Shown here: one piece after another, positions 21,667 to 33,800 of the stretch | Position numbering within the stretch: position 1 is the first letter of the stretch | How the letters are laid out: every line of letters starts with the position of its first letter | Assembly (NCBI GenBank): GCA_036346355.1 | Contig: CM070578.1 | Span: 16,630,501-16,694,500, forward strand | Direction: 5' to 3' | Source: Rhipidocladum racemiflorum | Lineage: Eukaryota; Streptophyta; Magnoliopsida; Poales; Poaceae | DNA length: 64,000 nucleotides | The notes under the pieces: generated by a model | Told to the model about the DNA's origin: nothing | The model's database searches: none | The model's input: only the letters and a program-made list of their open reading frames with translations | Translations under genes and position numbers: made by a program

Positions 21667-24600
21667 TGTAACACCCCAAAATTTTGCTTTTCTTAAATTC
21701 ATGTGTGATTTGGCACTTTGGTGAATTTTTGGAATTTTCTGGAATTTATTTGGATTTATTTGGAATTTATTTGAATTTATTCCATTTTGAAATAATTAAA
21801 GAATTTAATTTTGCAAATAAAATTTTGTTGGAAATATTTTATTTGAGTCCAAAATGTTCCAAAATATTTTCCAATTTTTCGAATTTTTCTCGAGTCTTCT
21901 GCTATTTTTAATGAATTAAATGAATTATCGGGAATTATTTTAAATATTAAATCGCTGGAAATCCAACTCGGGTCAAATCGTTCATCCGACCGAAGTCGAA
22001 CCCGAAGTCGGACTCGAACCCGACCGAGCCGATTGACTCGGCCAACCCACTCCTAAACCTAATCAATCCCAACCGTTGGATCAAGATCCAACGGTGAGAT
22101 CCGCCCTGCACGGTTCGAGCCGTAATCGGGCGGATCCGATCGCGCCGTCGCGATCGTGGCGTTGATCGCGCCACGTGGGCGGCCACGATTTCGTCGTCTT
22201 CGCCGAAGTCCGAGCCGGACTTCCGCCGCCCGCCGCCGTAGCGAACTAGGTTTCCGTCTAGAACGCAGGCGAGGCTATTTAAAGCGTGAGACGTCCCGAG
22301 GTTGCCCTCATCCTTGCGCACCGTTCCCGAGCCATCTCGCCGGGCCGCCACCGTTGAGCCGCAATCGCCGCCGGAGTTGTCTCTTCCTCCGCCGCGGTTT
22401 GCGCCGGTTTCCGCCGTCGTCCGTCGTCTTCCGCCGAGAAGGAGCCCAGATCCGAAGTCCCCGCGACGAGACGCACCCGATGGGAGGCTTCATCTCGCCG
22501 GAGCACGCCCAAAACGCCGTCGGGCTCGTTGCCGCCCCGTCTCCGGCCAAGCCAGCGCCAGTGAAGCCATCGCCGTCCGCGAGCTCGGAGGACCGTCGGA
22601 TCCAGATCGGACGGTTGAGGTGAGCTCACGTGTTCCCAAACCCGATTAGATTCGGATCGTTGGATCAAGATCCAACGGTTCACAATTGCCACGTCTTTGT
22701 AGCAAAGGCGAATATAGGATTAGATCTCGACCGTCCGATCTAGATCGAGCGGCCCACGAGCAACGAGTAGTTTCAACGTGTTAACCCTGGATCTAATCCG
22801 CGCCGTTGATTTTCAAACCAGCGGTGAGATTGCGCCACGTGTCGGGAAGATGGACCGCCGCGGTCAACGCTGCCCACGCGCAGGTGACGCCGACGCCGCG
22901 AGGCCCGCGTGTCGAGGGGCCGCATGTCGCTGGTCGACCGCCAGCGCCGACGTCACCCATGACGTCACAATGGGTCCCACTGTCAAGACTGCGTGGCCGA
23001 GCCCGGCCGACGCCGGCCGATGACGCTACCCGAGAGGGCCCACATGTCGGCGACACGTAGAGTCGTGGACCGAGTCCACAGTAGACCCAAGCCGAGCGTG
23101 GACCAAGTCCATGGACGGCCGGCGTCAAGCAGGCCAATCGAGAGGCTGCCACGTGTCCATGCCGACGCAATAATTAATTTCGAAAAGAAAATGATTTATT
23201 AATTCGAAATATTGATTCAAATTTAGATTCAAACTTCAAACGCTTATAACTTTTGCGTTTCAACTCCGATTTGAGCGATTCAAATTTCTAAATTTGTATA
23301 AAATTGAGATCTACCTAAATATGAATTTTATTTAATTTTTGGACTAAAGTTTTTCTCTGTAAAATTATTTAATTGATTATTTAAACTTTAAATAATCATA
23401 ACTTTTAACGTTTTAACTCCAAATTTGATTTATTCCAGTTTCCAAAAATCCAGAAAATTATGTTCTCTCTGTTTATGGATTTTATTTGGAGTTTTGGGAT
23501 CTTTTGCATAGTGTTCATTTGTGTATTTGCTATTTGCACGCTTTACGAGTAGACGTTGAAGTGCAGGAAGGATTCGAGGAGAAGTGTTGACTCAGATCCA
23601 ACTCAAGACCAAGAGCAAGTACTTTTTGAAGGCAAGTTGTGCTTTGACCATATTGATCCCATTTGAAATCTATTTTGATTTAAACTATTGCATGCTAGTT
23701 CAATTAGAAAGATACTTTGTTTAAACACAGGGTTAGATAAATACCAATTTGATATATGACACCTTGATTACTTAAGTATGTGCCATGACCTTTTGTCACC
23801 CTAGTTGTGGTTTACTAGTTGGACATTACTAAATTGCCAACATGGGTTTAGATCGTTGTAGTATCTTTGCTTAGACACGCTTCGTGCTCATGACATGATT
23901 TTGGACAATCAAACGCTAATATGGACTTAATGATATATTGAACCTGTTTTGGAAAAGTATCATGTGATGTTGATGGCACGTGGTGCATGGTAATCAACTG
24001 GGGTTTGATAAACAGATTTCGACTGGGGCATGTGGCAAGAGTAATCAGGTGGGCGGTTGTGGCATTGGGGATGTTGATTTGGTTTTTGGGTAGTCTTGCC
24101 CTGGTCACTCTAAGGACTTAACCTTGCAAGCCTTTGAACTGGTCATACTTGCAACCACATGGTCGAATGGGACGGCCCTAGTTGACTAAGTCGCTAAGGA
24201 CTCACTTGTGGAGCCTCAGGGTGTCAGTTACACCTTTTGTGTGATTGTACGGGGGAGCGTATCGTGGCTGTGGCCAGGTACCCATCTAACGGTGTGTTGG
24301 TCCCATACTTCGCCTTGGCTAAGGGAAGGGATGGTGTAGAGCACGTCTTAGAGGACCACCTGTGTTGTTTGAGGCTTCCAGAAGGCTTTGTTACTGAACT
24401 CGCCTTTGTGGTGTTTGACCGTATCTTGTGGGTAAAGTGCATAACCTCTGCAGAGTGTAGAATCTATTTGAATAGCCGAGTCCACGATCTTTGGACAATG
24501 CTCGGAATTACAGTCAAGGGGTAGACTTTCTAAAATAACTTGGTTTTGAAAAGATGGGTTGGTTTAACAAGGAAGATGATGGAAATATGGTTTAGGATGG

Positions 24601-25158
24601 GAAAAATGTTTATTAAACTTCTTGAAAAGTTATTTATGCTTTACTTATTTCTACCGCTGAATCTACTTATATTACTTGTCAAAAGTCAAGCATCGCAAAT
24701 ATACCCTGAGCTATTCCTTTGTACTAAGCCATGCATATAGTATATTAGCTTGCATTCTGTGCATGACTTGCTGAGTACCAAGTACTCACCCTTGCCTCAA
24801 CACAATATCAGTTGAAGAGGAGATTACGCCAGCTTTGGAGGAGGAACTCCAAGAAGACCCGTCTACTTAGGGATGCGAGCCCAGTCAGTTGCCTGTGGTA
24901 TACTGGATGGCGCCACGAAGTTTATTTGATTTTCATTTCTTGCTATTTCTCTTTTAATAAGTTTCGCCTTGCAAGGCATATATTTGTAACTTGGCCATAA
25001 GGTCGAGTAACCCTTTGATTATTTAAATAAAGTACTTTGATAGTATCGTATGGTATGATTGTGATATATACCGATGTTAAGACTGTGTGCACTAGCGCGT
25101 TCCTGGACTAGTGCTGAATACACAGAGGGTCCGGATTTGCAAATTCGGGGTCCCGACA
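21667..25158 (+). repeat. Left LTR of the complete gypsy element
   Basis: TGTAACACCCC ... GGGTCCCGACA. A TATA-like gctatttaaag at about 22274-22284 is followed by a GC-rich leader. The shared modules are CTCTGCAGAG (24446-24455), the hairpin GAGTAC-caa-GTACTC (24773-24787) and gtcagttgcctgtgg (24886-24900). Confidence 0.95.
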
Positions 25159-25162
25159 GAGG

Positions 25163-25175
25163 TGGTATCAGAGCC
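25163..25175 (+). promoter_or_regulatory. Primer-binding site of the complete gypsy element
   Basis: tggtatcagagcc, complementary to the 3' end of initiator-Met tRNA, 4 bp after the left LTR. It would prime minus-strand DNA synthesis. Confidence 0.92.
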
Positions 25176-25380
25176 ATACTTGACCGTAGGCTCAACCCTA
25201 AGCTAGAATGGTCGTAGTGAGGATAAAACCTATTTTCTAAAAGCTAAAAAGTTGTCAAGATAAGAAATGACCTCTCGACTTATCCCCTTCTCTCTTTTCT
25301 TGTCTCTTGCTGGAATTTTCCCTTACCTTGTCACAATTTAAAAATTCCGAGTTCTTACGTAAAGCACTCTTGTGACAGAT

Positions 25381-25984
25381 GGAGGAAGAGTTCAACTACG
25401 TTGATCTAGGAGTTGGTCACGCTGCAGAGCTTTGGCACATGCTACAAACTCTCGGAGATTTTGAGAAGCCCCAATACCAAGTGGAAGTGATCAGACAAGC
25501 TGTGATTGATCAAGGCTTGTGACGTGAGGATTGAGGTACTGTCAGAAGAGGGGCCAGTGCAATCGCTCGATACACCGTGACCGCTAGAAGATCTACAATG
25601 CAGATGGGTATCCAAGAAGTTTCACGACGAGCAATGCGGCACATTACCAGTATCCACGCCAGAGAGTTGGAAAGCACGGTGTTCCGTTATCATCCGCGCA
25701 GCGATAACCTTCTTGACCCGAAGGCGATTCAGGATGAGAATGCCACGGTTACACGATTGGCACGATTCGTCGTCGCCCAGGAAGATGTACTAGATAATAC
25801 AAGCAAGGAGCTACAGAAGGCCCGCAAGGAGATCACGACAGAGAAGAACAGATGGCGGGAAGCTCAAGAGTATGTGGCACACCTTCTACGAAGGATTGAC
25901 GAGTTGGAGATGACTTTGTACCGGACTGCACTGCAGCCAAGATTGAGCTACACGAGCCAGATCCAGAGGAGTCGATCTCGATGA
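25381..25984 (+). pseudogene. Extra ORF region between LTR and gag (coiled-coil)
   Basis: ATG at 25381 opens MEEEFNYVDLGVGHAAELWH and stops at about 25521. After a frame change, 25577-25984 is open and includes HARELESTVFRYHPRSDNLL and a helical, charged stretch (NTSKELQKARKEITTEKNRW) that looks like a coiled coil. This is not gag: the gag core starts at about 26580. An additional reading frame upstream of gag occurs in several grass chromoviruses. No function is assigned. The two pieces are probably one ORF split by indels. Confidence 0.45.
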
Positions 25985-26365
25985 GGACACCGCTTCTTCG
26001 ACTACCACAGATGACATAGTCATTTGGACATGGCGATCGTTTGGCGCCTATGCCGCAAAGACACCGTACCAGGCCGTGGAGGTTTTCGATGAGTGAGCTT
26101 AGGTTCTATAGTGAGACTCCTTCGCCGAGTCATAGAATAAAGAGTCACCCTTTAGGCGTTAGACTCGAGTTAGTTCGATTTGGATTTGCTTTGTTTCTTT
26201 GAGTGTGCAGTATGTGTTGCAAGGCCCTTAGGCATTGTAAGCAGCCATACCAAGTTATTAATAATAAAGTTGGACCTTAAAGTACCCCTTTTGCCCCGCA
26301 TAAGTTCCATATTACTTGTCTATTCTTGTTTCCCTCTCATCTCTAAACCTAGAGCAAATCGGCAG

Positions 26366-27390
26366 ATGGTGAACACCGTGGAAACTTTGGAAGCAATGGG
26401 AGTGGATCTCGCCAATGAAAACCCCAATGATGGAGCACCAAAGACCGCCAATGGATGTGCAGAATTTTGGAGCATTTCTTGCTGCTCAGACCAGTTGATG
26501 CATGCTATGATGCAACAAATGCAGCAAATCCTTTGCTCGAGGCCACTTTGCTAATCAAGTTAATCAGGGACCACGCCGTAATACAAGGTGTCGAGTTCAT
26601 GAGGACTCACCCACCCACTTTCTCTGGAAATGCCAATCCATTGGAGGCCGATGATTGGTTAAGATCAATCGAGAGGAAGCTACATATAGCTCAATGCATA
26701 GGGAATGAGAAGGTACTTTACGCTTCTCATCGCTTGGAAGGAACATTGGCCGAATGGTGGGAGAACTTCGTGCCACGCAGAGAACCCTCAAGATATCATT
26801 TGGGAAGAGTTCACATTTGCATTCGACAGCGATTATCACGTGCACTGAAGGAATTATGGACCTTAAGAAGGAGGAGTTCGAGCATCTTTGAAGCAAGGTA
26901 ATCACCGGTGGCCGACTACGAACAAGTTCACACAGCTAGCAAGCTACGCACCGAGGACGTAGCGGCGGATAAATCCGCATACCTCGTTTTATGAAGGGAC
27001 TTAACTCAGATTGCAAGTAGGGTTGATCACCCACACCTTTCCGGATTTCCAAGAGTTGGTGAATAAGGCACTTATTCTTGAGGACAAGCGCAAGGAACCG
27101 GATGAGAACAGAAGCGCAGGATGCAACAAAGAAGGATCACGTCGAACGCAATAGGCGCTGAGAGTTGCACCAAATCAATTCTTGATTCCAACCACGAGAA
27201 TGCAACGAGGACACCATCCCGGCACCAAGACCTGCCAATCGTAACTACCAAACCCCACTTCGCTAGAAACGCTACCCCAGGCAACAAGAAGGAACAAGGA
27301 GACGCCATTACAAGCTATAACGAGCCAGGACACTTTGCCAACAGCTTGTCCGAAGAAGACAGCAGAGCGACCCGATTCGCTTCAATCTAG
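26366..27390 (+). pseudogene. gag: gag, frameshifted
   Basis: Capsid-like core reads THPPTFSGNANPLEADDWLR, then IERKLHIAQC and KVLYASHRLEGTLAEWWENF (about 26608-26775), the typical plant gypsy gag domain. It starts at ATG 26366 (MVNTVETLEAMG), which frameshifts near 26470. A later piece, FQELVNKALILEDKRKE (about 27048-27098), is the end of the domain. The zinc knuckle near 27310 has lost its cysteines (SYNEPGHFANS remains), apparently through loss of a few bases. The protein would form the virus-like particle; this copy is broken. Confidence 0.75.
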
Positions 27391-27458
27391 GAACCACCCC
27401 AGCTAGGACGCCCGACCAGGAGCCACACCCTGCATCGTGGTGAGAGGCCGAGTCAACC

Positions 27459-28631
27459 ATGTCACCGCAGATGCACCGCAGAATGCTACGGACGTCGTCT
27501 TGGGTAAGTTACTTGTTAACTCAAGACTGCAATGCTTTGTTTGACTCTGGAGCTTCGCATTCGTTTGTTTCGCAAGGCTTTGCTGCTAGAAATGACTTGA
27601 GAATTGCAAGACTTAAGTGCATGCTTTTAGTTCAAACCCCTGGTTCCGAACTCCGAACGGAAGTAGGATGTTCCGGGGTGAGAATACTAATAGATGGAAT
27701 AGAGTTCCTAGCAAACCTTATAATTTTGGAGACCCAGACCTTAGATGTTATATTGGGAATGGATTGGTTATCCAAGCACAAGGCCGTATTGGATTGCGGA
27801 CGAAGGACTATCTCAGTTGAGAGCCCGTGTGGGAAGAAAGTGGAATTTCAAGCCACCGCAGTTAGAGACGGACAGTTGATGGTTAATAGTACCAAGGCGA
27901 TCAGCATAGAGGATGTTCCAGTAGTGAATGAGTACCCCGATGTTTTTCCCGAAGATCTACCTGGTATGCCGCCAGACAGGGACATAGAGTTTGTGATAGA
28001 GCTTGTACCTGGTACAGCACCGATAGCAAAGAGACCCTATCGGATGTCTACCGAGGAGTTGGTAGAAATGAAGAAACAGCTAGAGGAGTTAATGGAGAAA
28101 GGATTTATCAGACCAAGTTCGTCGCCGTGGGGAGCACCAGTTTTGTTTGTCAAGAAGAAGGACGGGAGTTTCAGGATGTGCATCGACTACCGTGCACTCA
28201 ATGAAGTCACCGTGAAGAATAAGTATCCGCTACCCAGGATTGATGATTTGTTTGATCAGTTAAGAGGAGCCGGAGTTTTCTCCAAGATTGATCTGAGATC
28301 GGGATACCATCAGTTGAAGATCCGATCAGAAGATATTCCGAAGACTGCATTCTCGTCAAGATATGGACATTACGAGTTTACAGTTATGTCCTTTGGGCTG
28401 ACGAATGCGCCAGCTTATTTCATGAATATGATGAATAAGGTGTTCATGGAATATTTGGACAAGTTTGTCGTCGTGTTCATAGACGATATCCTAATCTACT
28501 CCAAGACAGAGGATGAACATGCCGAACACTTAAGGCGAGTTTTGGAAAAAGTCGAGGAACAAAGCAACTTTTCGCCAAGTTCGGCAAGTGTGACTTTTGG
28601 AAGGACAAAGTGGAGTTTCTTGGACATGTAA
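27459..28631 (+). CDS. pol: Protease and reverse transcriptase part of pol
   Basis: 390-residue frame. Residues about 25-40 carry the retropepsin site (ALFDSGASHSF, catalytic Asp 29). Residues 165-370 are the reverse transcriptase: the linker ELVPGTAPIAKRPYRMS, KKDGSFRMCIDYRALN, SKIDLRSGYHQLKIR and the catalytic FIDDILIYS (about residues 340-348). The frame is lost after about 28550, where RT thumb sequence continues in other frames (LDM ends it by chance). The listed start is only the first ATG of the open stretch; in the living element this is part of a gag-pol polyprotein. Confidence 0.85.
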   Translation: MSPQMHRRMLRTSSWVSYLLTQDCNALFDSGASHSFVSQGFAARNDLRIARLKCMLLVQTPGSELRTEVGCSGVRILIDGIEFLANLIILETQTLDVILGMDWLSKHKAVLDCGRRTISVESPCGKKVEFQATAVRDGQLMVNSTKAISIEDVPVVNEYPDVFPEDLPGMPPDRDIEFVIELVPGTAPIAKRPYRMSTEELVEMKKQLEELMEKGFIRPSSSPWGAPVLFVKKKDGSFRMCIDYRALNEVTVKNKYPLPRIDDLFDQLRGAGVFSKIDLRSGYHQLKIRSEDIPKTAFSSRYGHYEFTVMSFGLTNAPAYFMNMMNKVFMEYLDKFVVVFIDDILIYSKTEDEHAEHLRRVLEKVEEQSNFSPSSASVTFGRTKWSFLDM

Positions 28632-29640
28632 TGACTGAAGGAGTCGCCAGTAGATCCAAGCAAAGTAGAAGCTGTGTTACATTGGGAGCCGCCAAGACTG
28701 TGACCCAGTTCGGAGTTTCCTTGGAATGGCAGGATACTACCGCCGTTTCATTGAAGGCTTTTCGACAATTGCGAAGCCTCTTACGCAATTGTCAAGAAGG
28801 AAAAGAAGTTTGTATGGACGCCTTGAGAATGTGAGAAAGGATTTCAGAGTCAAGAAGCGATTGACATCAGCACCGATGTTAGTTCTACCGACGTTGCTCA
28901 AAGCTTTGATATTTATTGTGACGCATCGCGCCAAGGACTTGGATGTGTGCCGATGCGAATGGAAAGGTCGCCGCTTATGCATCAAGGCGATTGAGGCCGC
29001 ATGAGGAAAATTATCCGACACATGACTGGAGTTAGCTGCCGTAGTACATGCCTTGAAGATATGGCGCCACTATCTCGATTGGAAACAGATGTGAAGTGTA
29101 TCACGGATCATAAGAGCCTTAAGTACATATTCACCCAATCGGATCTGAATATGAGGCAAAGGAGATGGCTAGAGTTAATCAAGGACTACAATGTTGGAAT
29201 CCATTACCATCCCGGGAAGGCCAACGTAGTTGCCGATGCTCTGAGTCGGAAGAGCCATACCGCGAGTATGTTGCTAGCCATAAGTCAGGATGAGTTATGT
29301 GAGGAGTTTCAGAAAATGAAGATTGAGGTTGTACCTAGCGGATTCTTGGCCGCATTAGAAGTAAAACCGACCCTGGAGGATCAGATTCGAGAAGGACAAA
29401 AGGATGATGACAAGATCCGCAGGATTAAGTCCATCAAGGAGGAAGGCAAGGCAGAGGACTTCAAGTTGGATGAGCAAGGCACGTTGTGGATGAAGGATCG
29501 CATTTGTGTGCCTAACAAAAAGGAGTTAAAGCAACTGATTCTGGAGGAAGCCCATGACTCCAAGTACTCAATTCACCCTGGAAGCGCCAAGATGTATCAG
29601 ATCTCAAGGAGAGATTCGGTGGCCGAGTATGAAACGTGAA
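28555..29640 (+). pseudogene. pol: RT end, RNase H and integrase N-terminus, frameshifted
   Basis: Pieces in three frames: MEFLGHVMTEGV (28610), MAGYYRRFIEGFSTIAKPLT (28726), RNase H remnants (about 28880-29090), then a longer frame 29001-29639 with ITDHKSLKYIFTQSDLNMRQ, IHYHPGKANVVADALSRKSH and the integrase zinc-binding start (EEAHDSKYSIHPGSAKMY). At least five indels are needed to account for the frame changes. Confidence 0.8.
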
Positions 29641-30222
29641 GTTGCCGAGCATGTTGCATTGTGCGACGTATGCCAGAGAGTCAAGGCAATGCATCGAGAG
29701 ACCAGCGAGATTGCTACGGTACTGAAAATACCGAGTGGAAGTGGGAGGAAATCGGAATGGATTTCATTACCGGTTGTCAAGACACAAGGGGTTATGACTC
29801 CATATGGGTTATAGTGGATCGCTTGACTAAAGTAGCCCATTTTATCCCGTGAAGACCACTTACTCGGAGATAAATTAGCGTAATTGTATATGATCGAGAT
29901 TGTCTGTTTGCACGGAGTACCAAAGAGGATTGTATCGGACAGAGGTACCCAATTTACCTCAAGGTTTTGGAATAAGTTGCATGAAGCCATGGGGACCCGT
30001 TTGAACTTCAGTACGGCTTATCATCCACAGACGGATGGACAGACCGAAAGAGTCAACCAGATTCTGGAAGATATGCTAAGAGCTTGTGCATTGGCTTATG
30101 CTACCTCTTGGGATAAGAGTTTGCCGTATGCTGAGTTCAGTTACAACAATAGTTATCAGGCTAGTTTACAGATGTCACCTTTTGAGGCCTTTGTATGGTC
30201 GACTCATGTCGGACGCCATTGA
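29641..30222 (+). pseudogene. pol: Integrase core, frameshifted
   Basis: Segments include CDVCQRVKA (zinc-binding cysteines), WEEIGMDFITGCQDTRGYDS (first catalytic Asp), VSDRGTQFTSRFW (second catalytic Asp) and YHPQTDGQTERVNQILEDML (catalytic Glu). The order is that of a gypsy integrase. Frame changes occur at about 29640, 29850 and 30200. Confidence 0.82.
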
Positions 30223-30800
30223 ATTGGAATGAGACCGTGAGCGCCGTGTCTTTGGGCCTGATATTCTTCAAGAGGTCAAGAGCGGTCGCTATGATTAGGG
30301 AAAGGTTGAAGATAGCCCAATCTCGACAAAAGAGTTATGCTGACAATCGTCGCCGAGACTTGAGTTTTGAACCAGAAGATTTTGTTTACCTCAGAGTTAC
30401 GCCTCTCAGGGGAGTTAAGAGGTTCCATGCCAAAGGGAAACTCGCACCCCGTTATGTTGGACCATTTAAGATTTTGAGCCGCAGAGGCGAAGTTGCTTAT
30501 CAGCTGGAGTTGCCACAGTCGTTGGCAGGAGTACATGATGTATTCCATGTGTCCCAGTTAAAGAAGTGTCTCCGAGTTCCTGAGGAACAGACACCGCTAG
30601 AGTCAATTGAGTTGCAAGAGGATTTGACTTATAAGGAACATCCTGTGAGGATTCTAGACACAATGGACCGAGAAACTAGAAACAAGTCAACCCGTTTCCG
30701 TAGAGTTCAGTGGAGCAACCATGAGGAAAGCGAAGCGACTTGGGAGCGCGAAGAGGATTTGAAGAAAGAGTTTCCAAACCTATTCTTTAGTGAGCCCTGA
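30195..30800 (+). CDS. pol: Integrase C-terminus with chromodomain-like tail
   Basis: Open to the natural stop at 30798-30800. It contains QSRQKSYADNRRRDLSFEPE (GPF/GPY module region), GPFKILSRRGEVAYQLELP, VFHVSQLKKCLRVP, then a chromodomain-like end (VRILDTMDRETRN, RRVQWSNHEESEATWERE). Such tails target integration to chromatin in chromoviruses. The polypurine tract and right LTR follow within 25-40 bp. Confidence 0.82.
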   Translation: MVDSCRTPLNWNETVSAVSLGLIFFKRSRAVAMIRERLKIAQSRQKSYADNRRRDLSFEPEDFVYLRVTPLRGVKRFHAKGKLAPRYVGPFKILSRRGEVAYQLELPQSLAGVHDVFHVSQLKKCLRVPEEQTPLESIELQEDLTYKEHPVRILDTMDRETRNKSTRFRRVQWSNHEESEATWEREEDLKKEFPNLFFSEP

Positions 30801-30822
30801 ATCTCGGGGACGAGATTCTATT

Positions 30823-30834
30823 AAGGGGGGGAGG
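30823..30834 (+). promoter_or_regulatory. Polypurine tract of the complete gypsy element
   Basis: aagggggggagg lies just before the right LTR (30837), the expected plus-strand priming site. Confidence 0.88.
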
Positions 30835-30836
30835 TT

Positions 30837-33800
30837 TGTAACACCCCAAAATTTTGCTTTTCTTAAATTCATGTGTGATTTGGCACTTTGGTGAATTTTT
30901 GGAATTTTCTGGAATTTATTTGGATTTATTTGGAATTTATTTGAATTTATTCCATTTTGAAATAATTAAAGAATTTAATTTTGCAAATAAAATTTTGTTG
31001 GAAATATTTTATTTGAGTCCAAAATGTTCCAAAATATTTTCCAGAATTTTTCTGGAATTTTTCTGAGTCTTCTGCTATTTTTAATGAATTAAATGAATTA
31101 CTGGGAATTATTTTAAATATTAAATCGCTGGAAATCCAACTCGGGTCAAGTACTGTTCATCCGACCGAGTCGGAACCCGAGTCGGACTCGAACCCGACCG
31201 AGCCAGTTGACTCGACCGAACCCACTCCTAAACCTAATCAATCCCAACCGTTGGATCAAGATCCAACGGCTGAGATCCGCCTGCACGGCTCGAGCCGTAA
31301 TCGCCGGATCCGATCGCGCCGCGTCGATCGTGGCCGTTGATCGCGCCACGTGGGACGGCCACGATTTTCGTCTTCGCCGAGTCCGAGCCGGACTTTCGCC
31401 GCCGCGCTACCGCCGTAGCGAACTAGGTTTCCGTCTAGGCACGGACGCCGAGGCTATTTAAAGCGTGAGACGCCCCCGAGGTTGCCCTCATCCTTGCGCA
31501 CTCCGTTCCCGAGCCATCTCGCCGAGCCGCCACCGTTGAGCCGCAATCGCTCGCCGGAGTTGTCTCTTCCCTCATTGCGGTTTGCGCCGGTTTCCGCCGT
31601 CGTCCGTCGTCTTCCGAGAAGGAGCCCAGATCCGAGTCCCCGCGACGAGACGCACGAAGGAGGCTTCATCTCGCCGAGCACGCCCCAACGCCGTCGGGCT
31701 CGTCGTCGTCCCGTCTCGGTCAAGCCGGCCGCCCGTGAAGCCATCGCCGTCCGCGAGCTCGGAGGACCGTCGGATCGGATCGGACGGTTGAGGTGAGCTC
31801 ACGTGTTCCCAAACCCGATTAGATGCGGATCGTTGGATCAAGATCCAGCGGTTCACAATTGCCACGTCTTTGTAGCGATGCGAATATAGGATTAGATCTC
31901 GACCGTCCGATCTAGATCGAACGGCCCACGAGCAACGAGTAGTTTCAACGTGTTAACCCTGGATCTAATCCGCGCCGTTGATTTTCAAACCAACGGCTGA
32001 GATTGCGCCACGTGTCGGGAAGATGGACCGCCGCGGTCAACGCTGTCCACGCGCGCGTGCGTGTGACGCTGACGCGCGGGGCCCGCGTGTCAGAGGGGCC
32101 GCATGTCGCTGGTCGACCCGCCAGCGCCGACGCGTCACCCATGACGTCACAATGGGTCCCACTGCCGAAGACTGCGGCCGAGCCCCGACGTCGGCCGATG
32201 ACGTCACCCGAGAGGGCCCACATGTCGGCGACACGTGAAGTCGTGGGACCGAGTCCACAGTAGACCCAAGCCGAGCGTGGACCAAGTCCATGGACCGGCT
32301 GGCGTCAGCAGGCCAATCGAGAGGCTGCCACGTGTCCATGCTTTGACGCAATAATTAATTTCCGAAAAAGAATATGATTTATTAATTCGAAATATTGATT
32401 CAAATTTAGATTCAAACTTCAAACGCTTATAACTTTTGCGTTTCAACTCCGATTTGAGCGATTCAAATTTCTAAATTTGTATAAAATTGAGATCTACCTA
32501 AATATGAATTTTATTTAATTTTTGGACTAAAGTTTTTCTCTGTAAAATTATTTAATTGATTATTTAAACTTTAAATAATCATAACTTTTATGCTTTTAAC
32601 TCCAAATTTGATTTATTCCAGTTTCCAAAAATCCAGAAAATTATGTTCTCTCTGTTTATGGATTTTATTTGGAGTTTTGGGATCTTTTGCATAGTGTTCA
32701 TTTGTGTATTTGCTATTTGCACGCTTTACGAGTAGACGTTGAAGTGCCGGAAGGATTCGAGGAGAAGTGTTGACTCAGATCCAACTCAAGACCAAGAGCA
32801 AGTACTTTTTGAAGGCAAGTTGTGCTTTGACCATATTGATCCCATTTCAAATCTATTTTGATTTAAACTATTGCATGCTAGTTCAATTAGAAAGATACTT
32901 TGTTTAAACACAGGGTTAGATAAATACCAATTTGATATATGACACCTTGATTACTTAAGTATGTGCCATGACCTTTTGTCACCCTAGTTGTGGTTTACTA
33001 GTTGGACATTACTAAATTGCCAACATGGGTTTAGATCGTTGTAGTATGCTGCTTAGACTGCCTCGTGCTCATGACATGATTTTGGACAATCAAACGCTAA
33101 TATGGACTTAATGATATATTGAACCGGTTTTGGAAAAGTATCAGGTGATGTTGATGGCTCGTGGTGCAGGGTAATCCACGGGGGTTTGATAGTCAGTGTT
33201 CGGTCGGGGCATGTGGCAAGAGTAATCAGGGGGTCCAGTTGTGGCACTGGGGAGGTTGATTTGGTTTTGGGTAGTCTTGCCCTGGTCACTCTAAGGACTT
33301 AACCTTGCAAGCCTTTGAACTGGGTCATACTTGCAACCACATGGCTGGAATGGGACGGCCCTAGTTGACTAAGTCGCTAAGGACTCACTTGTGGAGCCTC
33401 AGGGTGTCGATTACACCTTTTGTGTGATTGTGCGGGGAGCGTATCGTGGTCGTGGGCAGGTACCCATCTAACGGTGTGTTGGTCCCATACTTCGCCTTGG
33501 CTAAGGGAAGGGATGGTGTAGAGCACGCACTGAGAGGACCACCTGTGTTGTTTGAGGCTTCCGAAAGGCTTTATTCTGAGGAACTCGCCTTTGTGGTGTT
33601 TGACTGTATCTTGTGGGTAAAGTGCATAACCTCTGCAGAGTGTAGAATCTATTTGAATAGCTGAGTCCACGGTACTGGACAATGCTCGGGAATTACAGTC
33701 AAGGGGTAGACTTTCTGAAAATAACTTGGTTTTGAAAAGATGGGTTGGTTTAACAAGGAAGATGATGGAAATATGGTTTAGGATGGGAAAAATGTTTATT

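Noticed and set aside
22156..22692. Overlapping Arg/Pro/Ser-rich frames of 80-155 residues
   Set aside because: They sit in the GC-rich untranslated leader of the gypsy LTR and are open on both strands; the same holds in the right LTR at 31.4-31.9 kb.
25163..25175. tRNA gene at tggtatcagagcc sites
   Set aside because: These 13-base matches are retroelement primer-binding sites; no cloverleaf surrounds them.
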